From Roridomyces roridus (Eukaryota > Basidiomycota > Agaricomycetes > Agaricales > Mycenaceae): a stretch of 64,000 nt of DNA. A model generated the notes under the pieces. The model was not told where the DNA came from and searched no databases. It saw only the letters and a list, made by a program, of their open reading frames with translations. Positions within the stretch are counted from its first letter, which is position 1. The number at the start of each line of letters is the position of its first letter. Position numbers and translations under genes: made by a program. Where the stretch lies: the NCBI GenBank assembly GCA_029378245.1, contig JARKIF010000001.1:1984001-2048000 (forward strand). The letters run 5' to 3'. This document shows positions 53,956-64,000 of this stretch, in pieces.

Positions 53956-55985
53956 TCAAGAAGGGACCACTGTAGGCTCTGCCGACTGAGTCTCCAGGGG
54001 CTTCATGGCCGGGAAGAGCAGGACTTCCTTGATGTCTGGAAAGACGAATCAACAAGAAGGAAAAGAAAACGAGAAAAACACATACTGTTCGAGTCGGTGA
54101 GGAACATGACGAGACGGTCGATGCCGATTCCCCATCCGCCGGTAGGGGGAAGACCGTGCTCGAGGGCGTCGATGAATGTCTCATCGACGCCCTGGGCCTC
54201 TTCGTCGCCCTGATCCTTCTGGCGGACCTGCTCTTCGAAGCGCAGGCGTTGCTCGAACGGATCATTCAACTCTGTGTACGCATTGCAAAACTCCTTCCCG
54301 CACATGAACCCCTCGAATCGCTCGCAAAGCCCGGGCCGTGAACGATGCCACTTGGCCAGCGGCGACATCACCTGCGGGTGCCCAACTACACCCCGAGTCA
54401 GCCCCATACCCAGTAGAGACCAGAAAACCCACCAATGAACGAGGGCGAGATGCACAACGGCTCAATGAATTCACCAACTAGCTTGTCCAACAGTCGGGCA
54501 TTTGTCCGGGGCTCACTGCACTCGACATTGCGCTTTCGGAAATTATCAGAGAACGCATCGGTTTGTCGACATTTACACACCTTGGTGCAGAGCTCCCGCA
54601 ACCATGTGTTGGTCTCTGTAGTGTGCAGTGTCTCTCCGGGAGGGAAAGTAACCCCAAGCTTCTCCTCGAGAGTCGTGATCATGTCATACCGCTTCCAGGG
54701 GCGCTTGAAATCAAGGACCAGCTCCCGAGCGCCTTCCTGGCCCTTGTTCCCATCGGGGTGGTAAGTGACTGTCGTCCCACCTGTGAGGTACTTGACGAGG
54801 CCCTCGACCATGGCCTCGGTAATATCCATCACGTCCTCCATGTCCGCGTAGGCCATGTAAAATTCGCAGATGGTAAACTCGGGGTTGTGAGTGAGATCGA
54901 TGCCTTCGTTACGGAAGACACGCCCGATCTCGTACACCCGGTCAAGCCCGCCCACAACCAACTGCTTGAGGTAGAGCTCCGGCGCTATCCGGAGATAGAG
55001 GTCGAGGTCGAGGTCGTTGTGGTGGGTCACGAACGGCTTGGCAGTCGCACCACCGGCAAGCAGGGAGGTGATGGGTGTTTCGACTTCCATGAAGCCGAGG
55101 TCGTCCAAGAATCGACGAATATAGTTCAAAATCTTGCTACGCGTGACGAAGAGGCGGCGGGTGTTGTCGCTGAGAATCAGATCGAGGTAGCGCTTGCGGT
55201 AGCGCGTCTCCTGATCCTTCAAGCCAAAGTGGGAAGACGGTAGTTGGTGCAAATTGGGGGAAAGAAGGGTCACCGACGAAGCGGCGATAGTGAGCTCGCC
55301 GAGCTTGGTACGCGACGGGACACCTGTTACCCCAACGATGTCTCCTCGCTTGAAGATTTCGTGGGTGGCAGCAAAAGTGGAGGGATCAGCGGAATCCTGT
55401 TGGCTGGCCATGATCTGGACCTTTTTCCCTTCACCGTGGAGGTCATAGAAAATGAGCTTGGAGCTGCTGGAGCGGACGTTGTGGACACGACCAGCCAGAG
55501 ATTCCGTGATATTTTCCAACTTGGCCCCAGGTGCGATCTTGCCCTCTGGCCCGTATGTATCAATGTAGGAAGTAATTGAACGAGTCACATGGAACTTGTG
55601 GGGATAAGGATTGGGGTTTTGAGTCTCCTTGAGTTGTCGAATTTGACGCGATCGGAGTTCGTAGTATTGCTGAATGGAAAATGTCAGGATCGAGATCGTG
55701 TTGAAGAGCAGGGAAAGGCACATTGGGATTCAGATCATCGTCCGACTGCCTGGCCGCTCTGGCAGGGCCGGCCTCTGGCGGCGGCGCCTTTGCAGCCTTT
55801 GCAGCGTCCTTTGAGCGCTGCTTTTCGCGACGCTTGAGCTCCGTCTTGGAAATCATTTCGCCCGTGACGGGGTCCTTGTGGGTGCCGGCCGATTCAGTAG
55901 TCATGGTACGGTGAAAAGACGCGTGGAAATGCAGGCGATTTGGACGAAATGGGCGGATTGTGGAGGAGAAAACAAGTCGAAGCAT
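53956..55985 (-). CDS. KRS1: Lysyl-tRNA synthetase (class II), possibly dual-localised
   Basis: Charges tRNA-Lys in translation. Layout: a Lys/Ala-rich eukaryotic N-terminus, an OB anticodon-binding domain ([20 protein letters not shown]), and a class II catalytic domain with [63 protein letters not shown] and the C-terminal [16 protein letters not shown] with [12 protein letters not shown]. Two in-frame ATGs exist. The first (55985) adds 27 residues rich in Arg, Ser and His with no acidic residue, like a mitochondrial presequence. The second (55904) has a better context and starts [11 protein letters not shown]. Confidence 0.95.
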
Positions 55986-56093
55986 TCAATTTGAGTCACA
56001 CTTTTCTTGTGGGTAATCACGTGTATGTCGCTTACCTCACTCTGTCTGATGGCAAGGTCGCGTCCATATCGACCACCCCGGAGATACTAAAGC

Positions 56094-59000
56094 ATGGCGG
56101 CGTCCAACAGCCAATCCTCGGACTACTTTGAAGATGAGGACCCCGCGTTCCTCGAGGCACTCAATCAAGCAGCGCTCCCCGGAGACGTAGCGATAAACTC
56201 CGAAGACGACGATGAAGAGCCACCACTGGCACAACCTTCCCTGAAGCGTCCCTATGCTCAGGACGAAACGATTTATGGGCCCGCTCACTTTGATGGCTTT
56301 GGAGAATATGGAAGACGGAAGCGCGCCAAATTGCAGATCCAAAATTCAGACACCGTCGCGTCGGGCACAAAGAGCGATATGTTCAAGGGGCTTGCAGTCT
56401 ATGTGCGCCGTTTTCCATTTATTCCTCTGTTACTCAATCGTATCAAGATTAATGGATATACCGAACCCTCCGTGCAAGAGCTGAAGGAGCTCCTGGTCCA
56501 AAATGGTGGCATTTATCAACCATATTTAGACAGAAAATCCGCCGTGTGCGTCCGTACTTGTCTGTGTGGTACCCATTGTTCATGTGCTCCCCATAGAACA
56601 CATATCGTTACTTGTGTCTTGACCGAAGCCAAAACGCGCGAATTCAAGAATATGAAGGTCGTCTTTCCTACATGGCTCACGGAGAGCGCCAAGGCTGGCG
56701 AACTCCTCTCCTGGAGGGACTTTCAGTTTGTTCAAAGCCTGGCTCCCAAAGCACAGGCCCCCCTGCCTTCAGGGACACCCCGATACGCCGCCGAATCATC
56801 AAACCAGAATGCACAACGCGCTATGGCCAATCCTGGCTGGCGCGCCGCACATACCTCGGTAGCTCCGGGCTTTGTCAAAGACTACTTCGAGCACTCCCGC
56901 CTACATTTCATGTCCGCGATCAAGGCGGAGCTGGTGCAGCTTGTCAAGCAGGCCCAGACAAATGCCGAGGAAAAGCTCGCACAGCAGGAGGACACTTCAA
57001 TGGTGCTCCTCAAGTCGCCGGGTAAGGGCAAGGGACGGGCAGATGAGGAGCGTGTCATCATGCATTGCGACTTTGACTGCTTCTTCGTCTCCGTGGGTCT
57101 CGTCAGCCGCCCAGAACTCCGTGGCAAGCCCGTTGTTGTCTGTCACTCGCAAGGCAATCAAGGCGGTGGCAGCAGCACCAGCGAAGTTGCCTGCGCAAGC
57201 TACGAGGCTCGCAATTTCGGGGTCAAGAATGGTATGAGGTCAGCGGACTTTCTCTGTTTCCGGCTATATACCAACGTTTGATAGTTTGCAGCAGGCTCGG
57301 AAGCTGTGCCCTCAAGTCTGTACAATGCCTTATGAATTCGACAGGTGATTGAATTGCCATTTCTTGCAAGTCTCTTATCGTTCTTGCAAGATACAAAAAA
57401 GCTTCCCTCGAATTTTACACGATCCTCATGTCTCTTGCCGACGCAGTCGAGGCTGTGTCGCTAGATGAAGCTCTCCTCGACGTCACCAAAGCCGTCGCTC
57501 GATTTGAGTCCCAGATTGATGATGCAGAAGACCCTGCGAAAGCCTTCGCTGAGAGCATCCGCGCGCAGGTTAGAGAAGCCACCTCATGTCAAAGTGGGTT
57601 TTATTCATTCATCCACTTCCGCCATTGACGACTCGTAGTCAGCATCGGTATATCATACAATATTCTTCTCGCCAGACTTGCCACTCGCCGAGCCAAACCT
57701 GCAGGTGCAGCTCGTATCTCCCCGGCGGACGTTTCCGAGCTCATGGCGACTCTTGACATTACCGATCTGTGGGGGTTCGCCAGCTCGTCTCGGGACAAAG
57801 CGCGAGACAAGCTGGGCAGCTCGGCCCTCAGCATCATCGCAACCAAGAGCCGTGCGTCGCTCTGCGATGCGCTAGGGCCCAAAACCGGGGAGAAGTTGTA
57901 CGATGCAGTCCGCGGGATTGATCATACGGTACTACGGTCGGATAAGGAACGCAAATCTGTTTCGGCTGAGACGAACGTGCGTTCTGCGACTCTTTTCTTC
58001 AATCATATACTGATTCTTGCGACGGCAGTATGGGATCCGCTTCAACTCGAATGACCAGGTGCGGTCATACTTGCAGCAACTAGCTGCCAATGTGAAGCAG
58101 CGGTTGAAGGAAGTCAAGACGTTGGGACGGCAGATCACGCTCAAGATCATGAAGGTATAGTCGTCTGAACTATAATGTGAATTATATACCTGATAGCCAT
58201 GAATGAAAAGCGTCACCCTGAGGCACCTGTGGAAGGGCCAAAGGTAAGTATTGTGCTTCAACCTGAACACTGTTGATTCAACTTTCTACAGTTTCTTGGA
58301 CATGGGCGATGCGAGGTTTTCAACAAATCCCGGCCTCTTGACCGAGCCACCAGCGATTCTGATATCATCGCGGAACGAGCCTGGGATATGCTTAAATCAT
58401 TCAATTTTGATCCCACAGAGCTGCGCGGAATCGGCATCCATATAACTAAACTGGAGTCAATCGATGGCCCAACCGATCCGAAGCAAGCCAAACTCGCTTT
58501 CGATGCTGCTCCTCGAGTTCCTTCTGCAAGAGCCTCCGTCGCTGCATCGGCCATCGAAGAGGTTGACCCAGATGTGCTCGCTGCGCTGCCAGCTGACGTG
58601 CGACAAGAGTTGGAGCAAGAATGGCGTCGGTCAGAGTCACCTTTCCCAGGCAAGCCTCCTGCCCCTGCTGTACAACGTGGCAGTGGTCCGGCCAGCGCCC
58701 CGCAAGGTGTATTTCCACAACGCCAACCTACTCGTATGCAGCAGTCGGGTCTGAAGCTTGGTGCACGCAGCGCTGGCTATGTGATTGACAAGAAGTCTCT
58801 GCATCCCAACCGCCCGCCGAATGCATTCTTGAGGCCCACGGACGCGGATTTGAGGAGTCTGGATATCGATCCGGAGGTGTATGCGATGCTGCCGCAATCT
58901 GTGCAGCGTGAGCAGCTTACCCGAGCAAGGCTGACCAAGGCGGGTGGGGTGCCAGAGGTGTCGGGCGAGCGGTTGGTGCTCAAGCCCAAGAAGTATCTAC

Positions 59001-59434
59001 CTCCACCAGATCTGTTCCGTCAGCCGCCCCCATACGCAAAGTATCCAGATCCGCCAAAGTTGCGTCAACGTACAGCCGACAAGGTGTTATTCTTCACTGA
59101 GGCGGACGACGTCCAGGGTATCATGCAGACCTGGGTGCAAGCCTTCAGAAAATTTCCGCCGAATGAAAAAGATATAGAGTTCTTTGCAAAGTTCTTGGTG
59201 CAGTCTGTGGACAGCAAAATGTCAACTGATACGGGAGTGGAGCGGGCGGTGTCGATCGTCAAGTGGTGGCTCGTCTTGTTGAGGAGGTATTGGGGTGACT
59301 ATGAGCATTTTGACCAGCCGGAGGAGGAGGACGCAAGGGTCGCAATGGCGTGGTGGAGAGCCTTTCGCAGTGTCAAGGACCGACTTGACGTGGTAGCTTG
59401 CAAGAAATTTGGGGGAAGATTGTGCATTCGTTGA
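56094..59434 (+). CDS. REV1: Translesion DNA polymerase Rev1
   Basis: Y-family deoxycytidyl transferase and scaffold for translesion synthesis. The N-terminal BRCT domain has INGYTEPSVQELKELLVQNG, THIVTCVLTEAK and VVFPTWLTESAKAGELL. The polymerase core has HCDFDCFFVSVGLVSRPELR, CASYEARNFGVKNGMSLQQA, KLCPQVCTMPYEF, the acidic SLDEALLDVT, and SIGISYNILLARLATRRAKP. The little-finger region has LGRQITLKIMK. Two ubiquitin-binding motifs are seen (DPDVLAALPADVRQELEQEW and DPEVYAMLPQSVQREQL), then the C-terminal protein-interaction domain. The usual SxDE catalytic pair is kept. Tail-to-tail with VMA6 (40 bp). Confidence 0.95.
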
Positions 59435-59474
59435 AATGTGCTTCCGTATTAATCGATGTACAATATGCTCTTCC

Positions 59475-60743
59475 TCAAAATATGGGTATAAAGTCCTGCA
59501 TCCTGTCCCTCGCATCCTGAGCGATACACTCGGCAATCCACGTCAAGTTTCGGATCTCCTGCTCCTTCAGTTTCATGTAGCTGTAAAAAACGCCGTACTG
59601 GAACTGCTGCAGGAAAGCCTGCTTGTTGAGGTGCACCTCGGTGGTGAAAAAACGATCCTCCAGTTGCGAGGCGGCACCCATCTCATTCTCCCCGCCGTTG
59701 GCACTCGCAGTAGAGTCGGTGAAGAAGGATCGGTATTCCGACACGTTCTCGCAGACCAATCGAACCTGCTCGATTTCGTCCGCCTTGGCCAGCTGGTTGT
59801 TTCCTTCGGGAAAGAGGCGCCCAATGGCGGGGAAGAGCTTGGCACGTTGGTCTTTCGTGAGTTCGGTATTAAACGAGTTGATGGTGATGTTGACCGTCCG
59901 TCTGTCCGCCTCAAAGTCGAGGATTTTGTGCATGACATCGGAAGTTGGCGCGCCAAGGGTTGTACAAAAGTGGTAGAAATCCTCGAGGTATGCTTTGTAG
60001 ACGGTGTTACGAATGATTTCAATATTGAGGTCGTCGAGATCCGACGCGGAGAGGCAGCCACGGAAATAGGGAGCTGGAAACGATGAGATGGATAGTTGGG
60101 AGGTAGGTGGAACGGACCGAGGGGTGTCTCCACCAGCACGCTTTGGTACAGTTCCTCGACATTGGTGGCGACACACAGGGCCGGCATCGTGTCAAACACG
60201 CCGAGCGGATGACAGCGCTCAAGCAGCTCGTGCGTATCTCGCTCGTGCAGAGTCCCAGTGATCAAAAGAACGACATTGTCAATCATATATGCGTAGCTAA
60301 TCCGGCCCAGTGAGACGGACGAAACCCGTGTAGAGACCAAAAACACACGTTATATAGTCAAGGAACTTGCTCAGCGGCTCGACTGCGTTGCTCCTGATGT
60401 AATTGAACTGGTCCACGAGGATCTGGGTCGCCTTGTCGGCAATGGTAGCAGTGGATATTGGTAGGGGCTCGTTTGCAAGGAAGTTTCCGTAGTCGGTGGC
60501 GGATAATTGGGTCCGGAAATCTGGCATATATTCAAGCCTAGAGAACGGCTATGTTAGGTGGACGCGCCTTCCAGAGTCTCGCATTGCGAGAGGTTGGCAT
60601 AATGGCTCTGTGTCAAAATTCCCGCTTTATAGCCTCGCACTATAGCTTCGAGGAAGCCACTGTCGACCTGTTTCCAATGCCCGGGTGAGGGAGGTGAGAA
60701 TTGAACGGAGAACGGCGCGTACATTGAAAAGCAGGGCCTCCAT
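59475..60743 (-). CDS. VMA6: V-ATPase V0 subunit d (Vma6)
   Basis: Peripheral V0 subunit linking the proton ring to V1. The spliced start is MEALLFNVR, then [20 protein letters not shown] and [20 protein letters not shown]. Later blocks match the family: [74 protein letters not shown] and the C-terminal [20 protein letters not shown]. The second intron (60521-60567) is GC-AG (AAG|GCGCGT) and is needed for ETLEDFRTQ. A GT alternative would need a 26-nt intron. Confidence 0.94.
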
Positions 60744-60813
60744 GGTGGTATTGAGCAGAGAGGGCCGTGACAGTGATGCGTTGGCTTCCTTCAAGTTTCT
60801 TGTTCCTACAGTC

Positions 60814-61321
60814 ATGTGGTCGGTCGCATCGCTAGTCGTCCGTCTAGTTTGCTTCAACTATGCAGTAAGCACATCCTGAACGCGCAAGTTTCGATACGTG
60901 CACCGTGCTGCAAGCTCTGGTATGACTGCGCAGAGTGCCACGCCGAGGCACAGACACACTCGCTGGCCAAGACTGCGGAAATGATCTTCCTGTGTAAAAA
61001 GTGCAAGAAAGCTTTCAGGAAGGACATGACTGTCTACGAGGAGAGCGATGAATTTTGTCCCCACTGTGATAACCATTATGTCTGTCCTTCCCGCCGTCCT
61101 TTCATGCTCCAGCTTATACAGTTCAGGTCCTGGATGCCAAGACGCCTCAGGCCGTGGTGCAGGTCGAGGGGGAAGACATCCGGGTGGATGCACGGTACGT
61201 CTCCCGCCGTCCTTTACGTTCATCTCTAAAGAATCTCTCAAGAATGATCAAGGATGACCGTATCCAGGCGCAAAATAAGACTACCATTGACGATGATGAT
61301 TTCGCAGATATATTGGATTAA
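60814..61321 (+). CDS. CHY-type zinc-finger protein
   Basis: Small zinc protein with the CHY finger, the domain also found in yeast Hot13, a helper of mitochondrial Tim proteins. The first coding exon is only ATGTG (60814-60818). Splicing 60819-60865 gives MCKHILNAQVSIRAPCC, then WYDCAECHAEAQTH, FLCKKCKKAFRKDMTVYEES and DEFCPHCDNHY. An intron whose acceptor is at the TTCAG leads to VLDAKTPQAVVQVEGED, then MIKDDRIQAQ and the stop TAA at 61319. The start was chosen because it gives the conserved CKHILNAQV. Function in this fungus is not known. Confidence 0.82.
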
Positions 61322-61563
61322 TGCTATTGTTTCATTCTACCGAACCTGCGCTGTGAACTCCAGATCGACGCGACTGCTTTGTGCATTATATCTTCTCTCC
61401 ATCCTCTTCAGCAATGGCTATCCTTTCCGCCGCGCGGACTGTATACCGACCCGAAGGCGTCTCGGAAATGATGTTTCGCACGTTCTGACCATAGCGCCAT
61501 TGAGGGTTATATGACGGAATCTCGAGGTCAAAACTTGTCACTTCGCTGTCTTTCTTCCGCCCC

Positions 61564-63938
61564 ATGTCCGAGTCCAAGAACGACCCCCTGTCTTCCAAGG
61601 AATCGCAAGCCGTCTTCGATGCATTCGATACTCCTGAGGATAGGAAACTTGTCAGAAAGATTGACTTGCGGTGAGGAGAGCCCGCCCAGCACACGCCGGA
61701 TCACATTAAACCTCTTTATCCCAGACTCCTCCCCGTCTTGACTCTTCTCTATCTTTTGAGTTTTCTGGACCGGTGAGAGCATTTCCTCTTCCTCGAGAGA
61801 GAGAATTGAGTCGATCCCGTTTGGCCAGCACCAATATAGGAAATGCCAAGTGAGCGAGTCTGAAACTGCTTCCAGTTGATGATAGATGGTTCTTAGGATT
61901 TTGGGGCTGACCACGGTAAGTTCAACCCATTGCTTACCGATTCACACTGAGCGACTGTGAAGGACCTGCATGTTGCAGCGCCTGTGAGCATAGAGTTTCT
62001 TCCCAAGATGGATTCCCGAGACTCTTTCAGAATTATAACACGGCACTCAGCATTTACTTCGTGGCCTACGTAATTTTCGAGGTCCCTGCTAATGTACGTT
62101 TCATGCCCTGTTATATATCCCAAATAATCGAAACACACTGCGCTAGATCATGTGCGAACCGACTTTCTCCAATTTTCAGTGTTAACGACCCACCAGTTTA
62201 AAGCGGTTCACCCCTCAACTCTGGCTTCCAACGCTCACTTTGGTCTGGGGCATCGCTAGCTTGGCCCAAGGGCTGGTCAAAAACCAGGCGGGCCTCTTCG
62301 GAATTCGCTTCTGTTAGCGCCTGCTTGACACACTATGCGCTTTAACTGATACTCACATAGTACTGGGTGCTACGGAAGCAGGTACATGTACCATGATGTC
62401 TTCCGTGTTCCAGCTCACTGATAACACACTCAAGGGTTATTCCCTGGTGTGATCTTTCTTTTCTCCGTGTATTACCGCCGGTGGGTCCATGAACATTTCA
62501 AAAGTATTGTTTTTTGAGCACATCTAGGCATGAGCGCAGTTACCGAGTGGCCATTTTCTTTGGAGGTGCCGCATTAGCTGGTGCTTTTGGAGGTATGGAG
62601 GTGTAATCATATTGCTGTCCTGTCTCATTCCGTGGGTCAGGGATCCTTGCATATGCTATCGGAAAGATGGATGGAGTAGGAGGCCGTAAAGGATGGGAAT
62701 GGTGAGTAGCTTTGCCTTAATTGGCGGAATACTGCAACCGCTTCACAGGATATTCATACTAGAAGGCGTTAGTACCGCTGACCTTGTTTGTCTCTAAACT
62801 GATGTTACTTTGCAAGGCCCTCACAGTTGCAGTATCACTGTGAGTAAACAGATATTGGTAACTCATTTATGAGCTTCTTTTGACATGTTGTAGTCTGGCG
62901 TACTTGATCGTCCCAACCTGGTCTCACGAAGCAACATTTGTTAGTCCTCTACGTACTTTAACCACTTCTCTAAACCCTTATTTGTAGCTCACGGAAAGAG
63001 AGCGCACTCGCCTGTTGGAGCGCCTGAACGCCGACTCTGATGCTGGTCGCCAGGAGGCATTTGAATGGTTCTTTGTCCGCCAGGCTCTTACAGACCATCT
63101 TGTCTGGGCCTATGCACTTTTGTTTCATGGGTTCGCCTTCGTGCTCTATTCATTGAGTTTATTTTTGGTGAGTGCATTTGAGGACTTTGAATCGATTTCA
63201 CAACTTGACTCGGAGTTCAGCCGACTATTATTTCCGGACTTGGGTTTGCCAATTGGGAGGCACAGCTGTAAGCCAATGCTATGTATATGGGTAGCTTCTT
63301 GCTAACAATAAACAGTATGACTGTTCCTCCCAATGCACTTGCAGCACTGTCCATTTGGTGCACTGTCTGGCTTTCATCCCGCTACAACTACAGGGCCCCC
63401 TTCATTATTGGTGCTGCCTTTGTTGCCATTATTGGCTACATCATACTGCTGACAGGCCCCACCATTGCCTCTCAATATGTTGGAGTGCATTTTGCTGCTG
63501 CTGGGGTTTATACTGGTAATGCCCTGCTCTTGAGGTCAGTCAGTCTATATTATGATTTTTCATTTCAATGACAGCAATTACAGCTGGCCAGGTGAAAATG
63601 TATCTGGACAAACCAAAAGAGCTGTCAGTGTTGCATTCCAGATAACACTTGGGGATATGGGTGCCATAGCAGGGTGCGGAGCCAATCTCTTGAATCTCAC
63701 ATCAACTCATTCTCAGTACAGAGTCCTCATCTACCGCCCCGAATTTGCAGCACATTTGTACCGAAAAGGGAACATCATATCTATTGGATACCTCTTGTTT
63801 GCGGTGGTTGTTACCACATATTTGTGGGTTTGGATGGCGGCTGAGAACAGGAGGAGAGATAAGATTGTAGCTGAAGATCTGGAGGGGGATGAATATCGCC
63901 TTGGTGATCGTAGTGTTCGGTGGAGATATGTCCTCTGA
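61564..63938 (+). CDS. MFS transporter, Dal5/allantoate permease-like (ACS family)
   Basis: Twelve-span anion:cation symporter-type permease, probably for an organic acid, amide or vitamin at the plasma membrane. It starts MSESKNDPLSSKESQAVFDA. The ACS pattern follows: RKLVRKIDLRLLPVLTLLYL, LSFLDRTNIGNAK, YNTALSIYFVAYVIFEVPAN, RFLLGATEAGLFPGVIF and GKMDGVGGRKGWEWIFILEG. The second half has RQALTDHLVWAYALLFHGF, NALLLSNYSWPGENVSGQTK and RAVSVAFQITLGDMGAIAG. Many introns of about 47 nt; the one at about 61848-61895 uses the later acceptor (TTCTTAG) to keep frame. A long intron of about 120 nt follows LGLTT. The gene appears intact. Confidence 0.88.
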
Positions 63939-64000
63939 GTATTTTCAATACACCCGTGCTATAAGTAGGTTTGATTGTGGACCTGCGGAATTGATGGCAG

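Noticed and set aside
61840..61900. Apparent frameshift in the MFS permease after NIGNAK
   Set aside because: Using the later acceptor TTCTTAG gives a 47-nt intron and keeps frame into LGLTT.

Overview
This window is nuclear DNA from a filamentous basidiomycete, most likely an Agaricomycete (mushroom-forming fungus). Genes are densely packed and rich in introns. Nearly every intron I could place is 44-53 nt long with fungal-type splice signals. The protein set is eukaryotic and fungal: a Dal5-type permease, a GH18 chitinase with a CBM5/12 module, a GH79 hydrolase, a fungal-specific transcription factor and a HOM1/Pho2-like homeobox factor. The species cannot be named from sequence alone. I saw no transposon, tRNA, rRNA or CRISPR array, and no biosynthetic cluster.

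Layout. 1-9.4 kb: SERINC/TMS1 (cut by the window edge), a secreted GH79 hydrolase, the DBP9 helicase and the GPI-lipid remodelling protein CWH43. 9.4-19.5 kb: AP-3 beta, a CobW-type zinc chaperone GTPase, a J-domain protein, a Zn2Cys6-type regulator and a TMEM41-like VTT membrane protein. 19.7-29.6 kb: an ARID (SWI1-like) chromatin subunit, splicing factor SAF4, an otubain, an inositol polyphosphate 5-phosphatase and prefoldin 3. 29.9-38.5 kb: the GCN2 kinase, the chitinase and a tiny mitofissin-like DUF1748 gene. 38.6-45.2 kb: COX12, PRP18, YKT6, JJJ1, TIM13 and the homeobox factor. 45.7-56 kb: U1-70K, CWC2, TMA46, CSN5, SPT3, DDI1 and lysyl-tRNA synthetase. 56-64 kb: REV1, VMA6, a CHY zinc-finger protein and an MFS permease.

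Most genes are conserved housekeeping genes for splicing, mitochondrial biogenesis, vesicle traffic, protein quality control, translation control and DNA damage tolerance. Many are head-to-head pairs with only about 55-125 bp between start codons, so bidirectional promoters are the rule. The two secreted CAZyme genes instead have a clear TATAAAA 34-37 nt before the ATG.

I found no obviously new multigene system. The observations most worth checking are: five GC-AG introns (one splits a P-loop, one restores the second CX3C of TIM13); a GCN2 intron built largely of five tandem branch-site-like pentamers; a lysyl-tRNA synthetase with a weak first ATG encoding a presequence and a strong second ATG; micro-exons of 8 and 5 coding nt; a mitofissin-like gene hidden by its intron; and three places where small indels break conserved coding sequence.
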